From NCBI GenBank assembly GCA_977006965.1, contig OZ345364.1, forward strand, positions 1,488,001-1,552,000: a stretch of DNA of 64,000 nucleotides, in the 5' to 3' direction. The stretch comes from Phymatolithon calcareum. Its lineage: Eukaryota > Rhodophyta > Florideophyceae > Hapalidiales. Below the pieces are notes generated by a model that searched no databases, was not told the origin of the DNA, and saw nothing but the letters and a program-made list of their open reading frames with translations. The position numbers were made by a program, and so were the translations under genes. Below, piece after piece: positions 29,861-41,650 of the stretch. The stretch's first letter is position 1; each line of letters begins with the position of its first letter.

Positions 29861-31786
29861 CGATTCTTCCTCGACAACAGCAGCTTGTGGTGACACATTT
29901 CTCCTCCCCGCCGCGTTCTAATGTGATTTTGGCTCTCCCGAACGTGACTTCCACGGCAAAGTTCCACATCTGTGTCTCTAACGCAGTGTTCGACACATCG
30001 AGCGTTAATATGCACATAATGGTTGCAAACTCGATGGCGATTCCCGCACGGCTACCTAAGGGACTGCGCTTGTCCGTCGTTCACACTTTTCACGACCTCA
30101 ACCTGGTACCTATCGGGACTATACGCATTTCCGAGCAACAGGCTGATTTATCCTTGTCCGAAATTCCCGCGGATGTGTCTTTACCACCGGCATCGCTTGC
30201 AACAGACGAAGCCACTTTCCTTTTTGACGAAAACTCGCCTACTCTCGACTACGGTACTGCCCTCGAATCCAACCTGACTGCTGAACAGAGCAATCAACTC
30301 CGTGAGGTGCTTCAATCTCACGCCGTCGTTTTCGCAACGGACCAGTCCGCGCCGGAAACTATGCGAAATATCCCTCCCGTCACAATCGACAATGGGCCAG
30401 CGCAACTTATTCGCTGTCCTCCTTTCCGTCGTCATCCCCTTGCCCATCGACACATCGAAGAGCAAGTACAGTACATGCTGCAACAGGGTCTTATCGAGGA
30501 AAGTCGTTCCAACTGGTCTTTCCCTGTTGTTCTGGTGTCCAAGCCCAACGGAAAAATACGATTTTGCATTGATTACTGCCGCCTTAATGCAGTCATAGCC
30601 TACCACGCTTGGATGACATTTTGGACTCTTTGCACGGCATGAAGTATTTCTCCACTCTTGACGCTGCTGCTGTATTTCATCAACTGCCTTTGGACCGCAC
30701 ATCAAGGGAAAAGACTGCTTTCTCCACTCGGTCCGGCCTGTATCAATGGCGTCGATTACCATTCGGATGGATAAATGCACCGGCTGTGTTCCAACAGACC
30801 ATGGACTACTTTATTCGTGGCCTCAATTACCATTGCGCTACTTCAGGTGTCAGCTGAACCTTCGCAAATGCAAGTTTGGCGAATCCAATATCGAGTACTT
30901 GGGTCACGTTGTTACTCAATACGGGGTACTTCCCAAACCGGCATTAGTCGAAGCAGTCAAGCACTTTCCGTCTCCACAGCATGCTGAAAGTCCCTCTGCA
31001 GCGAAAAAGGCTGTCAAAAGCTTCGTGGCGCTCGCCAATTTCTATCGTCGATTCGTCCCCCGCTTCGCTCACATCGCTGCACCTTTGGTTTCTTTAAGCC
31101 GGAAGAATTCGGAATTTGTTTGGACTCCAGAACGTGCAACTTCCTTTTCTGAACTTCAGAACCGAATTTCCCGCAGTCCTGTTCTCGCCTTTCCCCTATG
31201 GGAAAAGCCTTTCATTCTCTCTACCGATTCCAGCGACATTGGCGTCGGCGCTGTGCTGCAACAACATGACGACTCTGGCGAGCTCAATCCTGTCCAGTTT
31301 CTAAGTCACGCATTTACTGACCGTGAATCTGACTGGAGCACACCCGAGAAGGAACTTTTCTCTTTCGTCTACGCCCTCAAGAAATTTCGCGTGTATCTTT
31401 ACGGACGCCGATTCGTCTGGCGAACTGACGCCTCTTCCCTTCAGTGGCTCTCCACGGCGAAATCGCTGGCTCCCAAGTTGCTTCGCTGGTCGCTCTTGGT
31501 ATCAAGCTACCGTTTTATTGTCGAACATGTGCCTGGGACCAGTAATCAAGTGGCCGACTCTTTGTCCCGGAATCCTATTTCTTTGAGGTCCGTTTCTCCG
31601 ATTATTAAGCGTCAGCTCGAGATCTTATCGGTATCGCCCTCATCGTCGGGCAGCCCTTTTCCGACTGACGCCAGCCTCTTCACCGCCACAAAGCTGATCT
31701 CCGCACAATACCGCGATCTCTATCGTCGGATGTGGCACGAGCATCTGGGCAGAACACAAGCGCTACCCATGGACTTTGCTTCCTGA
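29857..31786 (+). pseudogene. Gyp2 reverse transcriptase and RNase H, active site deleted
   Basis: The RT start is clear: EEQVQYMLQQGLIEESRSNW, VVLVSKPNGKIRFCIDY, then in another frame FSTLDAAAVFHQLPLD, REKTAFSTRSGLYQWRRLPF and FQQTMDYFIRGL. At about 30850 the sequence jumps straight to LNLRKCKFGESNIEYLGHVV. The 35-45 residues that should carry the catalytic YxDD are absent. The RNase H domain follows: LSTDSSDIGVGAVLQQ, STPEKELFSFVYALKKFR, YLYGRRFVWRTDASSL, and the end of the connection domain HVPGTSNQVADSLSRNP. With no YxDD the polymerase is dead. Confidence 0.8.
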
Positions 31787-31849
31787 TCTAAGATCCATCA
31801 AGCAGGTGATCTTCCCCGATCTCGTTCTTTCTTACGCCTTGTCACTCCC

Positions 31850-32700
31850 CACTCTCTCCGGGAATACGTCCTTAAACACTTCCATCTACGAGCCCATCGC
31901 CGCGCTTTGCGAACTCTGCGTGACATTTCCCGACATTTCTACTCGCCTCATCTCTTTAAAGATGTAGTTATGTTCGTCTCATCATGTCACCCATCCAATA
32001 GTCGCAAATCCAAGTCGTATCTGCAAGGACTTTTGAGTTCCACTCCGGCCACCTCCCCAACACATCGCATGTCGTTGGATATCATCGGCCCTCGCACTAC
32101 CACCCCGGAAGAATATCGCTGGATTCTCGTCATGGTAAACCATTTTACCAAATGGCTTGTTGCGGTTCCATTACGAGACAGAACAAGCAGTACGATTATA
32201 TGTGCGTTTAAGGATCACTGGCTTTCTGAAAGCTACGCTTGCCGCCACGTCTTCGCCGACAGAGCGCCCGAATTGTGGACTCCGCAGTTTCGACAGCTTA
32301 TGTCCGACTACTGGTGGACTTTTATTCCTGGTCCGCCTCATCATTCTCAGACTCAAGGGTTTGTTGGCCGCGCAAACAGGACTATTCAGGATGCTATCGC
32401 AAAGAATCTCAGAGGAAGCGAACATCTCTGGACGCAGTTTCTCCGCCCTGTCGTTCAGGCATATCGTCACACAGTCCATACCTCTACTGGGCATACGTTT
32501 TTCGAGATGCATGGCTGGGAACCAGCTCCTCCGGCCTTGAGCGCTCTCCTCTCGTCTACCCAGCAGGACCCGACTCTTGCCGAATATGTCTCCACTCTGA
32601 GGCACAATATCCAATCTGCTTGGGATGATGCTGCTCTGTATCTGTCCATGTACCAATCCAAAACGGAGGCCACGTTGAACCGTTCTCGAAAGCGGTTCAA
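31850..32700 (+). pseudogene. Gyp2 integrase 1 (catalytic Glu missing)
   Basis: A degraded HHCC region (RALRTLRDISRHFYSPHLF, VMFVSSC) is followed by the catalytic core: SLDIIGPRTT holds the first Asp, FADRAPELWTPQF the second, and HHSQTQGFVGRANRTIQDA stands where DD35E integrases have GxxERxNRT. Here Gly replaces the Glu. The C-terminal part has RFNVPIGSLVYVRIPP. The reading frame is long, but the missing Glu predicts no activity. Confidence 0.7.
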
Positions 32701-32849
32701 TGTTCCCATTGGATCACTCGTCTATGTTCGTATTCCTCCGAACAAAGGACAATCTCAAGGCTTTCAGAGTTTCAACTCCGGCTTATGGAAGCTGCTCAGT
32801 TTCGATTCCTCTTCTTACAATTGCACAGTGTCTGGAGCCCTGTGCACGC

Positions 32850-33815
32850 GCAGACACGGAAACTACGGTTACGACTTTGCTACGCTGGTTTGCTACTTTT
32901 GGCGTAACGCTTATGTGGTGCTCGGATCTTGGAACATATTTCAAGAACAAGGTGATGGCGGATCTGAATCGGGCCCTGCATGCCCATCATCACTTTACCA
33001 CCGCCTACTGTCCCCAGTCAAACGGGACGGTTGAAACAGTATGCAAAGAAGTGCTGCGAGCGACCAGAGCACTACTTTCGGAATTTCGTCTTCGTGAACG
33101 GGAGTGGCCGACCATCATAATGCTCGACCAGAGTATTCTCAATCACTCTAAGCGCCCGAGTATCGGCAACATTGCACCCATAACTGCCTTCACTTGACAA
33201 GCCGCCGACAATCCGCTTCGTACGATTTTACCACCTGGGGCACCTCAAGCAAGCTCAATTGACATCGTCAAGGCTGAACGAATGGCTAAAATCGACAATC
33301 TGAATTCGGCCCTTCAATGCATGTAGAAGGACATTTCTGTTCGCCCAACTCGTCGCCAGAAGGATGCCATCGCTCGTCACAACGCCCGCACCCATATTCA
33401 GCCGGTTAACTTTGAGGTGGGTGACTTTGTCCTGGTTGCCAAGCAAACAAAGAAGACCGGACACAAATTACCAGTTCTCTGGATGGGTCCTCGACGCGTT
33501 ACTCGTTCTCTTTCGGATCTCATTCATGAATGCGAAGACTTCGTCTCGGGAACATTCCACACTTTTCATGACAATCGACTCAAGCACTATGCGGATTCTT
33601 CCTTGAACGTTTCTGAAGAGTTTCTGGACTCTGTCGAGCACAACACTCCACATCGAAACACGGTTGAAAAATTGCTTGACACTACGAAGATCTGACATGG
33701 GAACCGTCTCCGTTATGCACGAAAATATTCCGGACAAGCTGGATGCCTTTCTCACTTCCCATCGTGATCAAGAGCTCGTCAAGGCAGCACGAGAGACTTT
33801 GGAATCCTAACAATT
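32850..33815 (+). pseudogene. Second, heterologous integrase fragment with chromodomain-like tail
   Basis: Frames read LLRWFATFGVTLMWCSDLGT, CPQSNGTVETVCKEVLRATR (catalytic Glu present), then SEFRLREREWP and ILNHSKRPS. After a TGA and a TAG follow FEVGDFVLVAKQTKKTGHKL, VLWMGPRRV and FHDNRLKHYADSSL. The end, VEKLLDTTK and then HENIPDKLDAFLTSH, matches the start and end of a chromodomain with the middle lost. This clade resembles Gyp1 rather than integrase 1. The first catalytic Asp and the zinc finger are missing, so it was joined to integrase 1 by recombination or nested insertion followed by deletion. Confidence 0.7.
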
Positions 33816-34306
33816 TCAGTCCTTCGAAAAAGAGGACTATTGCGACATACGATACCTCACGTATGGACATCAAGAATTGTGCTGCTCGCACACTACCGTT
33901 CGTTATCTTTGCCGTTTACGCCTGAATTTCAAGTGCATCCATTCATGTTCTCCGTCATTTGATTTCATGTACCTGTTTGACAAGCCATCACTGCTTGTCA
34001 GTCCACGGTCCTGACATTACATTTTTCTTTTCTGTACGTGTGCCCCACGCATCACAACATCCACTCTACGTTGGGCTTGTAGGGATGCTCTCCGGAACGC
34101 GCTTTCTCGTCGCTATAGAACTTGTCTTCTTTCCTGTTAGCATCCACGGCAGCCTTAACTTCCGCTCCGTCATTTGGATGCATCTCGAAGCTCTCTCATT
34201 CATCCAAGGAATTCAGATTCTGTCAAGACCGTTGCGCTGTCTCCCGAATGTTGAGCTACATCTTTCTCTGTGTTACCATTTGCCTTTTCTTTTCTACTTA
34301 AGCCAA

Positions 34307-34349
34307 GTAAATGTCGGCTCCTGACTAAAGGGAGCCAAGAGACATTTAC
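34307..34349. repeat. 43-bp interrupted inverted repeat
   Basis: GTAAATGTCGGCTCC at 34307 is followed by a 9-nt loop, then GGAGCC, AAGA and GACATTTAC. It would form a hairpin with an internal bulge. It starts and ends with TGTC/GACA, the terminal motif of many gypsy LTRs, and lies just beyond the Gyp2 coding region, so it may be an LTR edge or a 3' processing structure. Confidence 0.5.
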
Positions 34350-34432
34350 CATCATCATTCATCTTCCTGCTCTCTTCACCATCCTCATCATTGTCACGCC
34401 TTTATTAACACCAAAGGCGCACATGACCAATA

Positions 34433-35026
34433 ATGAACTATATTAACAGTTATGTTATCAATTATAGGCAAAACGTAATTATGCCACATCAAGCTGTGGT
34501 GGCCTTGAACAGCAACGAACGTCTGGCCAATACTGCAGCAGAGCTTATTGATGTACACCTGGAATCGGAATGCGTGCAGAATTGGGAGCATCTGTATAAG
34601 GAGAAAAAACTAGTCGGATTTGGGCGAATTGACGAGTTCCTGTATATCAGAATGGAGAATGGCACCTACTATGTCAAAGCTTTTCCAATTTCCGAGTTGC
34701 GATATCGTGAGTTGCATTTTTCTCGCAAGGGATTCCGTTTTTTATCAGGGGCTAATTGTGTGACAAATATGGATTCTGAATCTGGCGAAGAATCTGATGA
34801 TGGCACGCAGTTGTTTGCGGTACCAGAAGGTGATTCGGTGGAGGAATTACCTCCTACCGAAGCGGTCAATGGACGTATTGGTTCAGCGACGGGCAATGCG
34901 GTACACAAGAATGGGTCTGTGCGCAGAGTGGCGAAACGGAGGTCTAACCGTGGAAGTAGGACAGGAAATGTTTTGCGGGATACAGAAGAGGCCTTGTGTG
35001 GGGTGTTAAACGCGCAGCATCTGTAA
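34433..35026 (+). CDS. Hypothetical protein with basic, Ser/Gly-rich C-terminus
   Basis: 197 residues from ATG 34433 (Met17 at 34481, MPHQAVV, is an alternative start). The N-terminal 110 residues look like a folded domain (AAELIDVHLESECVQNWEHL, FGRIDEFLYIRMENGTYYVK, ELRYRELHFSRKGFRFLSG). An acidic linker follows (MDSESGEESDDG), then a basic tail (RVAKRRSNRGSRTG), suggestive of a nucleic-acid- or nucleus-directed protein. No family recognised. It lies just after Gyp2 and could be a host gene or a transposon accessory gene. Confidence 0.45.
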   Translation: MNYINSYVINYRQNVIMPHQAVVALNSNERLANTAAELIDVHLESECVQNWEHLYKEKKLVGFGRIDEFLYIRMENGTYYVKAFPISELRYRELHFSRKGFRFLSGANCVTNMDSESGEESDDGTQLFAVPEGDSVEELPPTEAVNGRIGSATGNAVHKNGSVRRVAKRRSNRGSRTGNVLRDTEEALCGVLNAQHL

Positions 35027-35379
35027 GCTGTAAGCAGCGGTTCTAGGGTTTGTCCTTGGTTATCCTTCATGGTTTAAGTACTCATCGAAACCTACGGTAC
35101 TGTAATGACTGTAATGCTATCTGTAAATGCAAGCTGTAATGACAATTTGAATGGAGCTATTTGTATAGGAGTGTGATAATGGCGTTGGACGCCACACACT
35201 GGAAGAACGCGATCGAGACGCTTCTGAATTTCCGGAGGCCTCCTCGAAAACATGCTAGTACTGCACCAACGTTTTCGAATCAGAAGTGGAGTTTCGGGAC
35301 CATTCCAAGGTTTTCTTTGTGGAGCGAAAAGCGCTGGTAACGATAAGGGGGGCAACTAATGCTCGAAGCCTAATCCGGA
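35027..35379. other. Spacer without a supported gene
   Basis: Only short overlapping frames with no recognisable content occur here, between the hypothetical protein and the broken ORF that follows. Confidence 0.3.
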
Positions 35380-35803
35380 ATGATGAAACTCGTGCACACT
35401 GGACTACAGCCGAAAGTCCTGCACTGGCCCCTTTTTCCGCGCGCGTTACAGAAGTTGTGCGAGAAAGATTTATTCGGAGTCCCGGGTGGCCGGCGAGACC
35501 AGCATATGGACAATCATATGGGAGAAATACTACTGAGAAATATGCAGAAAAGCTTTCCGGTTTTTCAAAACAGGGGTCAGACACAATAGGAAGAAGATGG
35601 GAGCTCCATCGATGCTTGAAGAACTGAGAGAGAAGTATCCTGAACGATATGACTTGCCGGCAGAATTTTTTGTCATTCAGTTTATTTCAAAAATGAACGC
35701 CAAGCTCAAGAAACTGAGAGATAATGGCCGCGGTTTGAATGATTTAGCATTTTCGTGTGAATTGAATGCGAGAGGGAAGAGAATGGCGGCCAAGTACAGT
35801 TAA
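35380..35803 (+). pseudogene. Protein-like remnant in two frames, unknown family
   Basis: The first frame (35380-35589) reads GGRRDQHMDNHMGEILLRNM and QKSFPVFQNRGQTQ. After one frameshift the next (35597-35803) reads LEELREKYPERYDLPAEFFV, then ISKMNAKLKKLRDNGRG and ELNARGKRMAAKYS. The composition is that of a real helical protein split by a frameshift or short intron near 35590. I do not recognise the family. Confidence 0.35.
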
Positions 35804-37159
35804 ATGCTTCTAAATATTGTCCTTGAGAATCAAGTGAATATAATGCCACGCGAAAGACATTCACCAAGATGTGTCTCACAGAGGAATCAACACCGGACGA
35901 TTTTTCTGAAAGAAAAGCGGCAATTGAAAGCTCTATAAGGCGATGTGGCGGAAATTAGTGGTGCGGGAAAGACGCGGAGAAAGTTGAACGAAAATGGTAA
36001 ATAAATATGCCAAAGAGAAAAACTGGTGGAGTCTTAGGATTCTTTATTTCCTAAAGACTCGACAATTTGGGCAGGAAAGCATGACATTTGGTAGAAAACG
36101 AATAAACGAGAGCCCGTGGGCAATGAAAATGTCTCTGACTACATGTGGAAGGCATCATGATATGCAGCATCAGACGTGCGATGTGTAAATCAACGTGGAC
36201 GAGAAGTAGAGGGAAGTGGGAACGAGCCATTAGGAAAACTGAAAAACTTTTATCACCGGCACGCAGAGAAGGATTTCTTGGCACAGTTCCATTTTTGCCG
36301 CTCTGTTACAATTTATGGCGAAAGTCCCGGCAGATGTGTCGTCGGTTTAAGATTGCATCCTGCTCGCAGATGTTGTGGGCGATTACATGCAGTAGCAACA
36401 AGTCGATACTGCGGCCGAGAGTTGTGTGTGATTTCGGAGAAATTGGAACTGCGGGTGAGAATTTGATTATTATCGCTTTCGATGTCGCGGCGGCAGACCA
36501 CGATCCACAGATCGTGAAAACAATTCGGACCGTTTTTGCCTTCGGACAATGTGACAACGGATACGAGCAATACTGCAGTTCTCGGCTTCCGTGAACCTTG
36601 CCCGTGATCGCGCTTTTGCGTCCCTTCGCACCCAGTCGGCGGAGGGTCCTTCCGACTTGGAAAAATTTGCTAACACAGCCCTCTAGCCTACTGCCATGAA
36701 CAGGCAACGGTGAGAATGGCTGTATCATCAGAGAAGCAGGCGGTAGTTTTTCTGAAAGAATGACAGCCACACTGTCGATAAGAATTGGGCACCTCATTGA
36801 TTAATGCACTTCGCTCCCTGCGCATTGTTGTTCTTTGCCCTGGTTTATAGTAGTATTTTCGCTCCAAAGCACGATATAACCGCAAGCGCGGTTGTTTATG
36901 AAAGTTTTCCTCTCACATCGGCATAATGTGTGCTTTTGTCATCATCTATCGATGTGCAGTTCCTGCCAAAACGCGTTTTTTACTACCTTCGCTCGCAACG
37001 CAAGTTAATTTTCAAGGGAAAATAAAGTTTGTTCTGTTCTCCGCTCGTCCTTCTCTTTCCGAAAAGCCCAATGAACAGAGATGGTGAAAGAAAAAATTGT
37101 TCAAGTCTTGTCGGAAAATTGGCTGAACTTGAGTTTTTTGATACCCATTGATAGGCAGA
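35804..37159. other. Gene-poor stretch
   Basis: Several short frames (35994-36188, 36145-36594, 36176-36466) overlap on both strands with no recognisable domain. Nothing is supported. Confidence 0.35.
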
Positions 37160-37640
37160 TTACGTCTTAAAAGCCCCACAGACTGCCGAAGATATGGGCG
37201 AGGCTTCCTCTGATGCTACCTACCTTTGTGAAGCTCTGGAAACGCCCACTAGAATCGCGGACGGGAAAACTCAGGATTCAAAGTAATCCTATCTCAGTCC
37301 TGTACAGGATTGCTGGTGCTTGGACTTGACCGCTTTTTTGCCTTGCCTTATACGAATCAATACAGGCATTCTTCGTTCTGCATGCGCTCTATGAGTGTCT
37401 TACTAAATAGTAAGACCTCATCTAGCGCATTTTCTGCTTCTAGTCGTTTTCCCCCTTCTAGGTCGTACCCTGCTAGCGTGCTTTCAAGGGTCTCCATATG
37501 CTTTCTGCCGCTTGTGCCGAATTATTCGGCCATACTTGTTATTCAAACCTGAGTGAATCTTCCGCATGCGTACTGCAGTGCGAGTTGTCTGTGCTTCAAC
37601 TTGGGGAACCTGAGTATTGCTGGCAATTACTTGCCTTATC
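37160..37640 (-). mobile_element. LINE family LA, 3' end copy
   Basis: The minus strand matches the C-terminal end and 3' tail of the LA element at 53309-54985: FPKLKHRQLALQYACGRF, LLFSKTLIERM, then the untranslated part ending in the complement of TTAAAAGCCCCACAG. It is a 5'-truncated, decayed copy. Related copies lie at 52577-52980 (minus) and 54295-54570 (plus). Confidence 0.75.
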
Positions 37641-38479
37641 GTAAGGAATCTTCCTTTTCTGCTTCTATTCTAGGCGGTCGCCATATTCGCGTAATTTGCT
37701 TCCAGCGAGTACTGCGGCACACCAGTACAAGGCGAAATACGTGTGCTCTTCGCGGAACGTAATTCAATTCATACTTCTGACAGTACTCGAACCAGAAAAC
37801 TCACATTCCTTCCTGTATTATACCGAAATATGCGCACAGGTGCGGGTACGCAGTTTTCCACTATACCACAGGTGGAACACGTATTTTTGTACGCCGAGCA
37901 CGAGTTTGCGTGGCGCTGCAACGAACCGCTTTTGAGAAGGTAGTGTTCGTTTCTGATAAAGTACTTCTCCTGGCGCGAAGACCTTCTCATTCGAACTCTG
38001 AGTTCGTAGGGGAAGCGTATCTCTTGTACGGTGAGGGGCAGGTCAGGTTGCGTTATGTCCACAACGGTGAGATTTTCATCTGGGTATTACTTGTAGTAAG
38101 AGTACTAGGAATGTCTGGATTGCTGTCGATTTGAAGTTTATAACAAAGAAAAGTTCACATGCCGTTCAATTTGTGTCAGTCTGATAACTAACCGTCCATT
38201 GTGTGTTCACTTACTGCTCATCAAGTTAACCCATACTAACAATGACCGTTACTGCTCGAAATATTTCACCAATAGTGCACCACTACGGGCATACTCTCTG
38301 TAGTTTGACTACTTAATCAAGATAGCCTTCTACAGCAGAGGGAACTAAGAAGATCACCATCCACGGGCTACCATAGGCAGTACCGGCATTTCCGATCAAG
38401 GTCTCGCATCTGGCAAGCCCACACGACTCCCACAGTTTGGCACAGCGATAACTCCGACGGCTCGCAGTCCAACGATCTG
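37641..38479. other. Spacer without a supported gene
   Basis: Short frames around 37696-38134 look random, and no repeat shared with other parts of the window was seen. Confidence 0.3.
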
Positions 38480-41400
38480 ACCGCAGCTGAATTCGGAGCC
38501 CTAATGGATAGGTGAAAGAGCTTCAGACAATCTCTACCAAAAACTCCGTCATCTTGACTCTTCAAGCCAAAGCCGAAGCAGGCAGCAACACCTTCAACGG
38601 TACTTCTAACGACAGGCAGGTCCAGCCTCCGAGTCTTTATACACAAGAAGGCCCTTCGCGTTCTCCCAAAGCCCCGACCCTTCCTGTATTTTTGGGAAAG
38701 ACCGACGATCGGAAGATAGCAAAGGTTCGCGGATTTATCTATTATGTCCGAGAAAATGGAGCTCTCACCAAAATTTCTGAAAAAACTTCTTGAATTGGTC
38801 GAATGTCGTATGTAAGACAAATCAACAGCCTGGATTACGCCCCTGGAGCATACCAACCAGAAAACGGTCTCTATTAACACCCTTCAATCTGAAACGAGTG
38901 CTGAATTTGTGCCGCATAGCAAACGCGTTAGAGCAAAAGTTGCATCAGATGAATTTGGCACTCAGGAAATCGATTGAGAAACTGAACTTTAGGTCACACA
39001 ACCACGTTAAACAGTGGAACAAACAAACTAAGCCACCAACCTCGCCAAAGAAGAGTATCCGCAACTCTAAATCTGAGAAGAGTGTCATAAAAAGGAATGA
39101 TCACAACACTGTATGCTGGGGCCAGTCATAAAAGGCGAAGGAAAAATCTACAGCGCAGTACATCGATTTTGCAAAGGTGGCATTCAAGTCTGGCGCGATC
39201 CGTCTCACCCTACTGCAAGGATTATGTGAAGAGGAAGCCAAATACTTCCGACAACCAAGAAGAGTAGTAGAAAAGAATACGAGGCTGACCAGACCGAGCG
39301 GACCACAAACGACACAAGACAAGATTCCGGCCCGGGCGCCCGTGCCTGCGCCGGCGCAAGCGACTGCAGCGATCAAGCTGTACAGAGCGCTTGTTTCGGC
39401 GGTTATCCCGCCGGAAATGGCTTGCGCGATCACGAACGCTCCCGCCTCGAACTCGGCAAATCGAGAACTAGCCACGCTCGAAATGCCAGACTCCACCCCT
39501 CCGTCGTCGGATTTCGAAGAAATCTTGCGAATTTAAGTGGATATGATGCAGGACGGCTATCATAACCGGTCCGGCCGTGCGTGCACCTGCGCGTCACAGG
39601 AAGGAGATAAGAGCAGAGCCAGGAATTTTCCCGCGCTTCAGTGCAGGATTTTTTGAAATGGCAAGAGCTGAGCTCCGGCCTCCCCATGAGAGAAGACAAT
39701 CACCTTCTGATAATTTGGTAGTACATGGATTCCGCCATGAGTGGTGTACTGCAATGCTCAAGGAAGCTGGGAGAGAGAAAAGAAAGAGAGGAAAGAAGGT
39801 AGCGAGATGACCAGCTACCGTGAATATCCAAATTGGTTTCCAACCCGGGTCATCCCTTTGAAGGACGACGGCTGAGGACTGGCTTCGTAGAGATTTAGAT
39901 GTTAAGCTACCCGAAGATCTGCAATTTGTGGGGCTTTGAGCTGTTGTGACATCAAATACCACTCGCGTCTGTTAAAGTGTACTGTAGCCGTAGGGATGGG
40001 GAGTTGTTCGACAACTCCAAAACCGGCAATAAACAAACGAACAAACGCCACGTAGCAGCGCGACAGAACTTATAAACGTAAGATACACACCTATGCTCTC
40101 ACTATCTGCTGATACTGACGGTAAGCTGGCTCAGGATGATACTCTCAATGACACCGCAGTCATAGCACCTGACTCTGGGCGTGGTGCAGTGCCCCGTGAG
40201 CAAATTTTCCTTTACATTTTTCCCCCTTTTTGTAAGAAGTCTTCCAGAAGACTCAGAACATTATACTAGTGACCGGCGGATTCTAGGAGGAACCAAGGAG
40301 GCATTGGGCTCTGTGATTCCGTTTCCGTCGCTTTCTGTTCCCGCGTTCGGCTCAGTGCGTAGCCATTGTCGTTACAAAACCTATTCCCACTAAAGCTCTA
40401 CGTAATGCTTGTTTCTGTCTTTTCTCTCTCTCTGCTCTATCGGCCCTGCTCTACTTTGGACTCTATTCAGCTGTCCGCATGTGCCGCTTTACGACTCACA
40501 ACAACAGCGCTAGTACGGTACCGCTCTGCGGTTCCGAGCACGTCTATCGTTCCGCCCTTCACAGAGTTTTGCACGAAACAGACTTCCACTACCGTCATAT
40601 CTCCGGAAGATACTAGCAAGAGTGGTTTTCATCCTGTGATACGGTAGAGCTTGGAGATACTTCTACACCACCAATCTCCGAGATGGCAAACTGAAATCTC
40701 AAACTAAGCCGCCGCAAGAATGAATTCGTGTGTTCAAAATGGACTCCAGACCTGGAAAACCGGACGTCATTCTTGGAAGGAAATGGCTGAAGACTCACAA
40801 TTCAATATCGACTGGAAGACTGAAATTATGCACGTAAAGGGTCCTAATGAAACCCGCTGTACTTCTAAGCCCCGTGGATGCAAGGATTCCAAAACTGTAT
40901 CACGTGTGTCTGTGAAAAAAGTCGCACGGAAAGGAATGTCGAAATTGGTACAAGCATGTGTTTGTCAATATGGCGTCCAACATCTTACACGCGTCACATC
41001 TCCGGGCTGAAACCCACAAAAGTGTCATACCTCCAAAACTACGTTTTTCTCTCCATTAGCGCATTTTGGGACTTTCCACAAAATGCGCCATTATAAGCCC
41101 TTCGCAACTGCTTACATTTTCCCTCAGCATTCCAGACTATTAATAGATTAGTCTAGAATTACAAGTATGACAGCGAATCTGTGGCGTAATGAATGTATTT
41201 ATCATAACACACTTGTAAACTTGTACGCTGATTAGACAGGACCGCTCGGAAAGATTCCAGAATATTATCAAACTATTAAGGGATAATACGTTCTCTCTCA
41301 ATCTTTGCAAGATCTAATCTTAGGCTCTATAAACGTCGCAACTTCGCGGCGCCCTGGCTTTCCGCCAGGGAACAGCCCGACCGAAGTCCGATTGCAAACC

Positions 41401-41650
41401 TGTGCGCTTCAAACTTTACAGCTAACGAGTAACCGAACGATATTCCATCCAAACGCCAAGCGGATTTTGAAAAAAATAACAAGTCTGAGAGGCCATCTCC
41501 GAATCCCCCAGTCATACGTCTTTCAGCAGAGAAGGTCAAAGAACTCCGAAGAAAAGTCAAAGAACTGCTGAACAAATGGACTTCTGCGACTGTCATCCTG
41601 TTTGTGCAATCATGTCTTATGTCCATTTTCGAGGTGAGCTTTTTCGTGCA
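38480..41650 (+). mobile_element. Gyp3: heavily decayed gypsy-like element (tentative limits)
   Basis: Two pieces support this. At about 40757-40800 the frame reads PDVILGRKWLKTHN, with IDWKTEIMHVKG in the next frame, the C-terminal end of a gypsy protease. At about 41500-41610 the frame reads VIRLSAEKVKELRRKVKELL, the start of a gypsy RT. Between 38480 and 39540 a charged, gag-like region can be followed with many stops. An LE-family LINE tail (39801-40045) sits inside. No LTRs were found, so the ends are guesses. Confidence 0.4.
39801..40045 (+). repeat. LINE family LE, 3' end (copy 1)
   Basis: Shares most of its length with 55362-55618: both contain GATGACC(A/G)GCTACC, TCATCCCTTTGAAGGACG, GATGTTAAGCTAC and ATACCACT/GTACCACT blocks in the same order. 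This copy ends in a tail rich in AAAC repeats. Interpreted as a 5'-truncated LINE 3' untranslated region. Confidence 0.6.

Larger units (their letters stand above)
27910..34350 (+). mobile_element. Gyp2: degenerate Ty3/gypsy retrotransposon with two integrase regions
   Basis: Ordered gag, protease, RT, RNase H and integrase segments occur on the plus strand in changing frames. A primer-binding-site-like TGGTGGATCTGC lies at 27915. The RT has lost its YxDD region by a deletion near 30855, and integrase 1 lacks its catalytic Glu. A second, unrelated integrase C-terminal part with a chromodomain-like tail follows directly. No paired LTRs were found. A 43-bp inverted repeat near 34307-34349 lies at the distal end. 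The element cannot move on its own. Confidence 0.8.
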
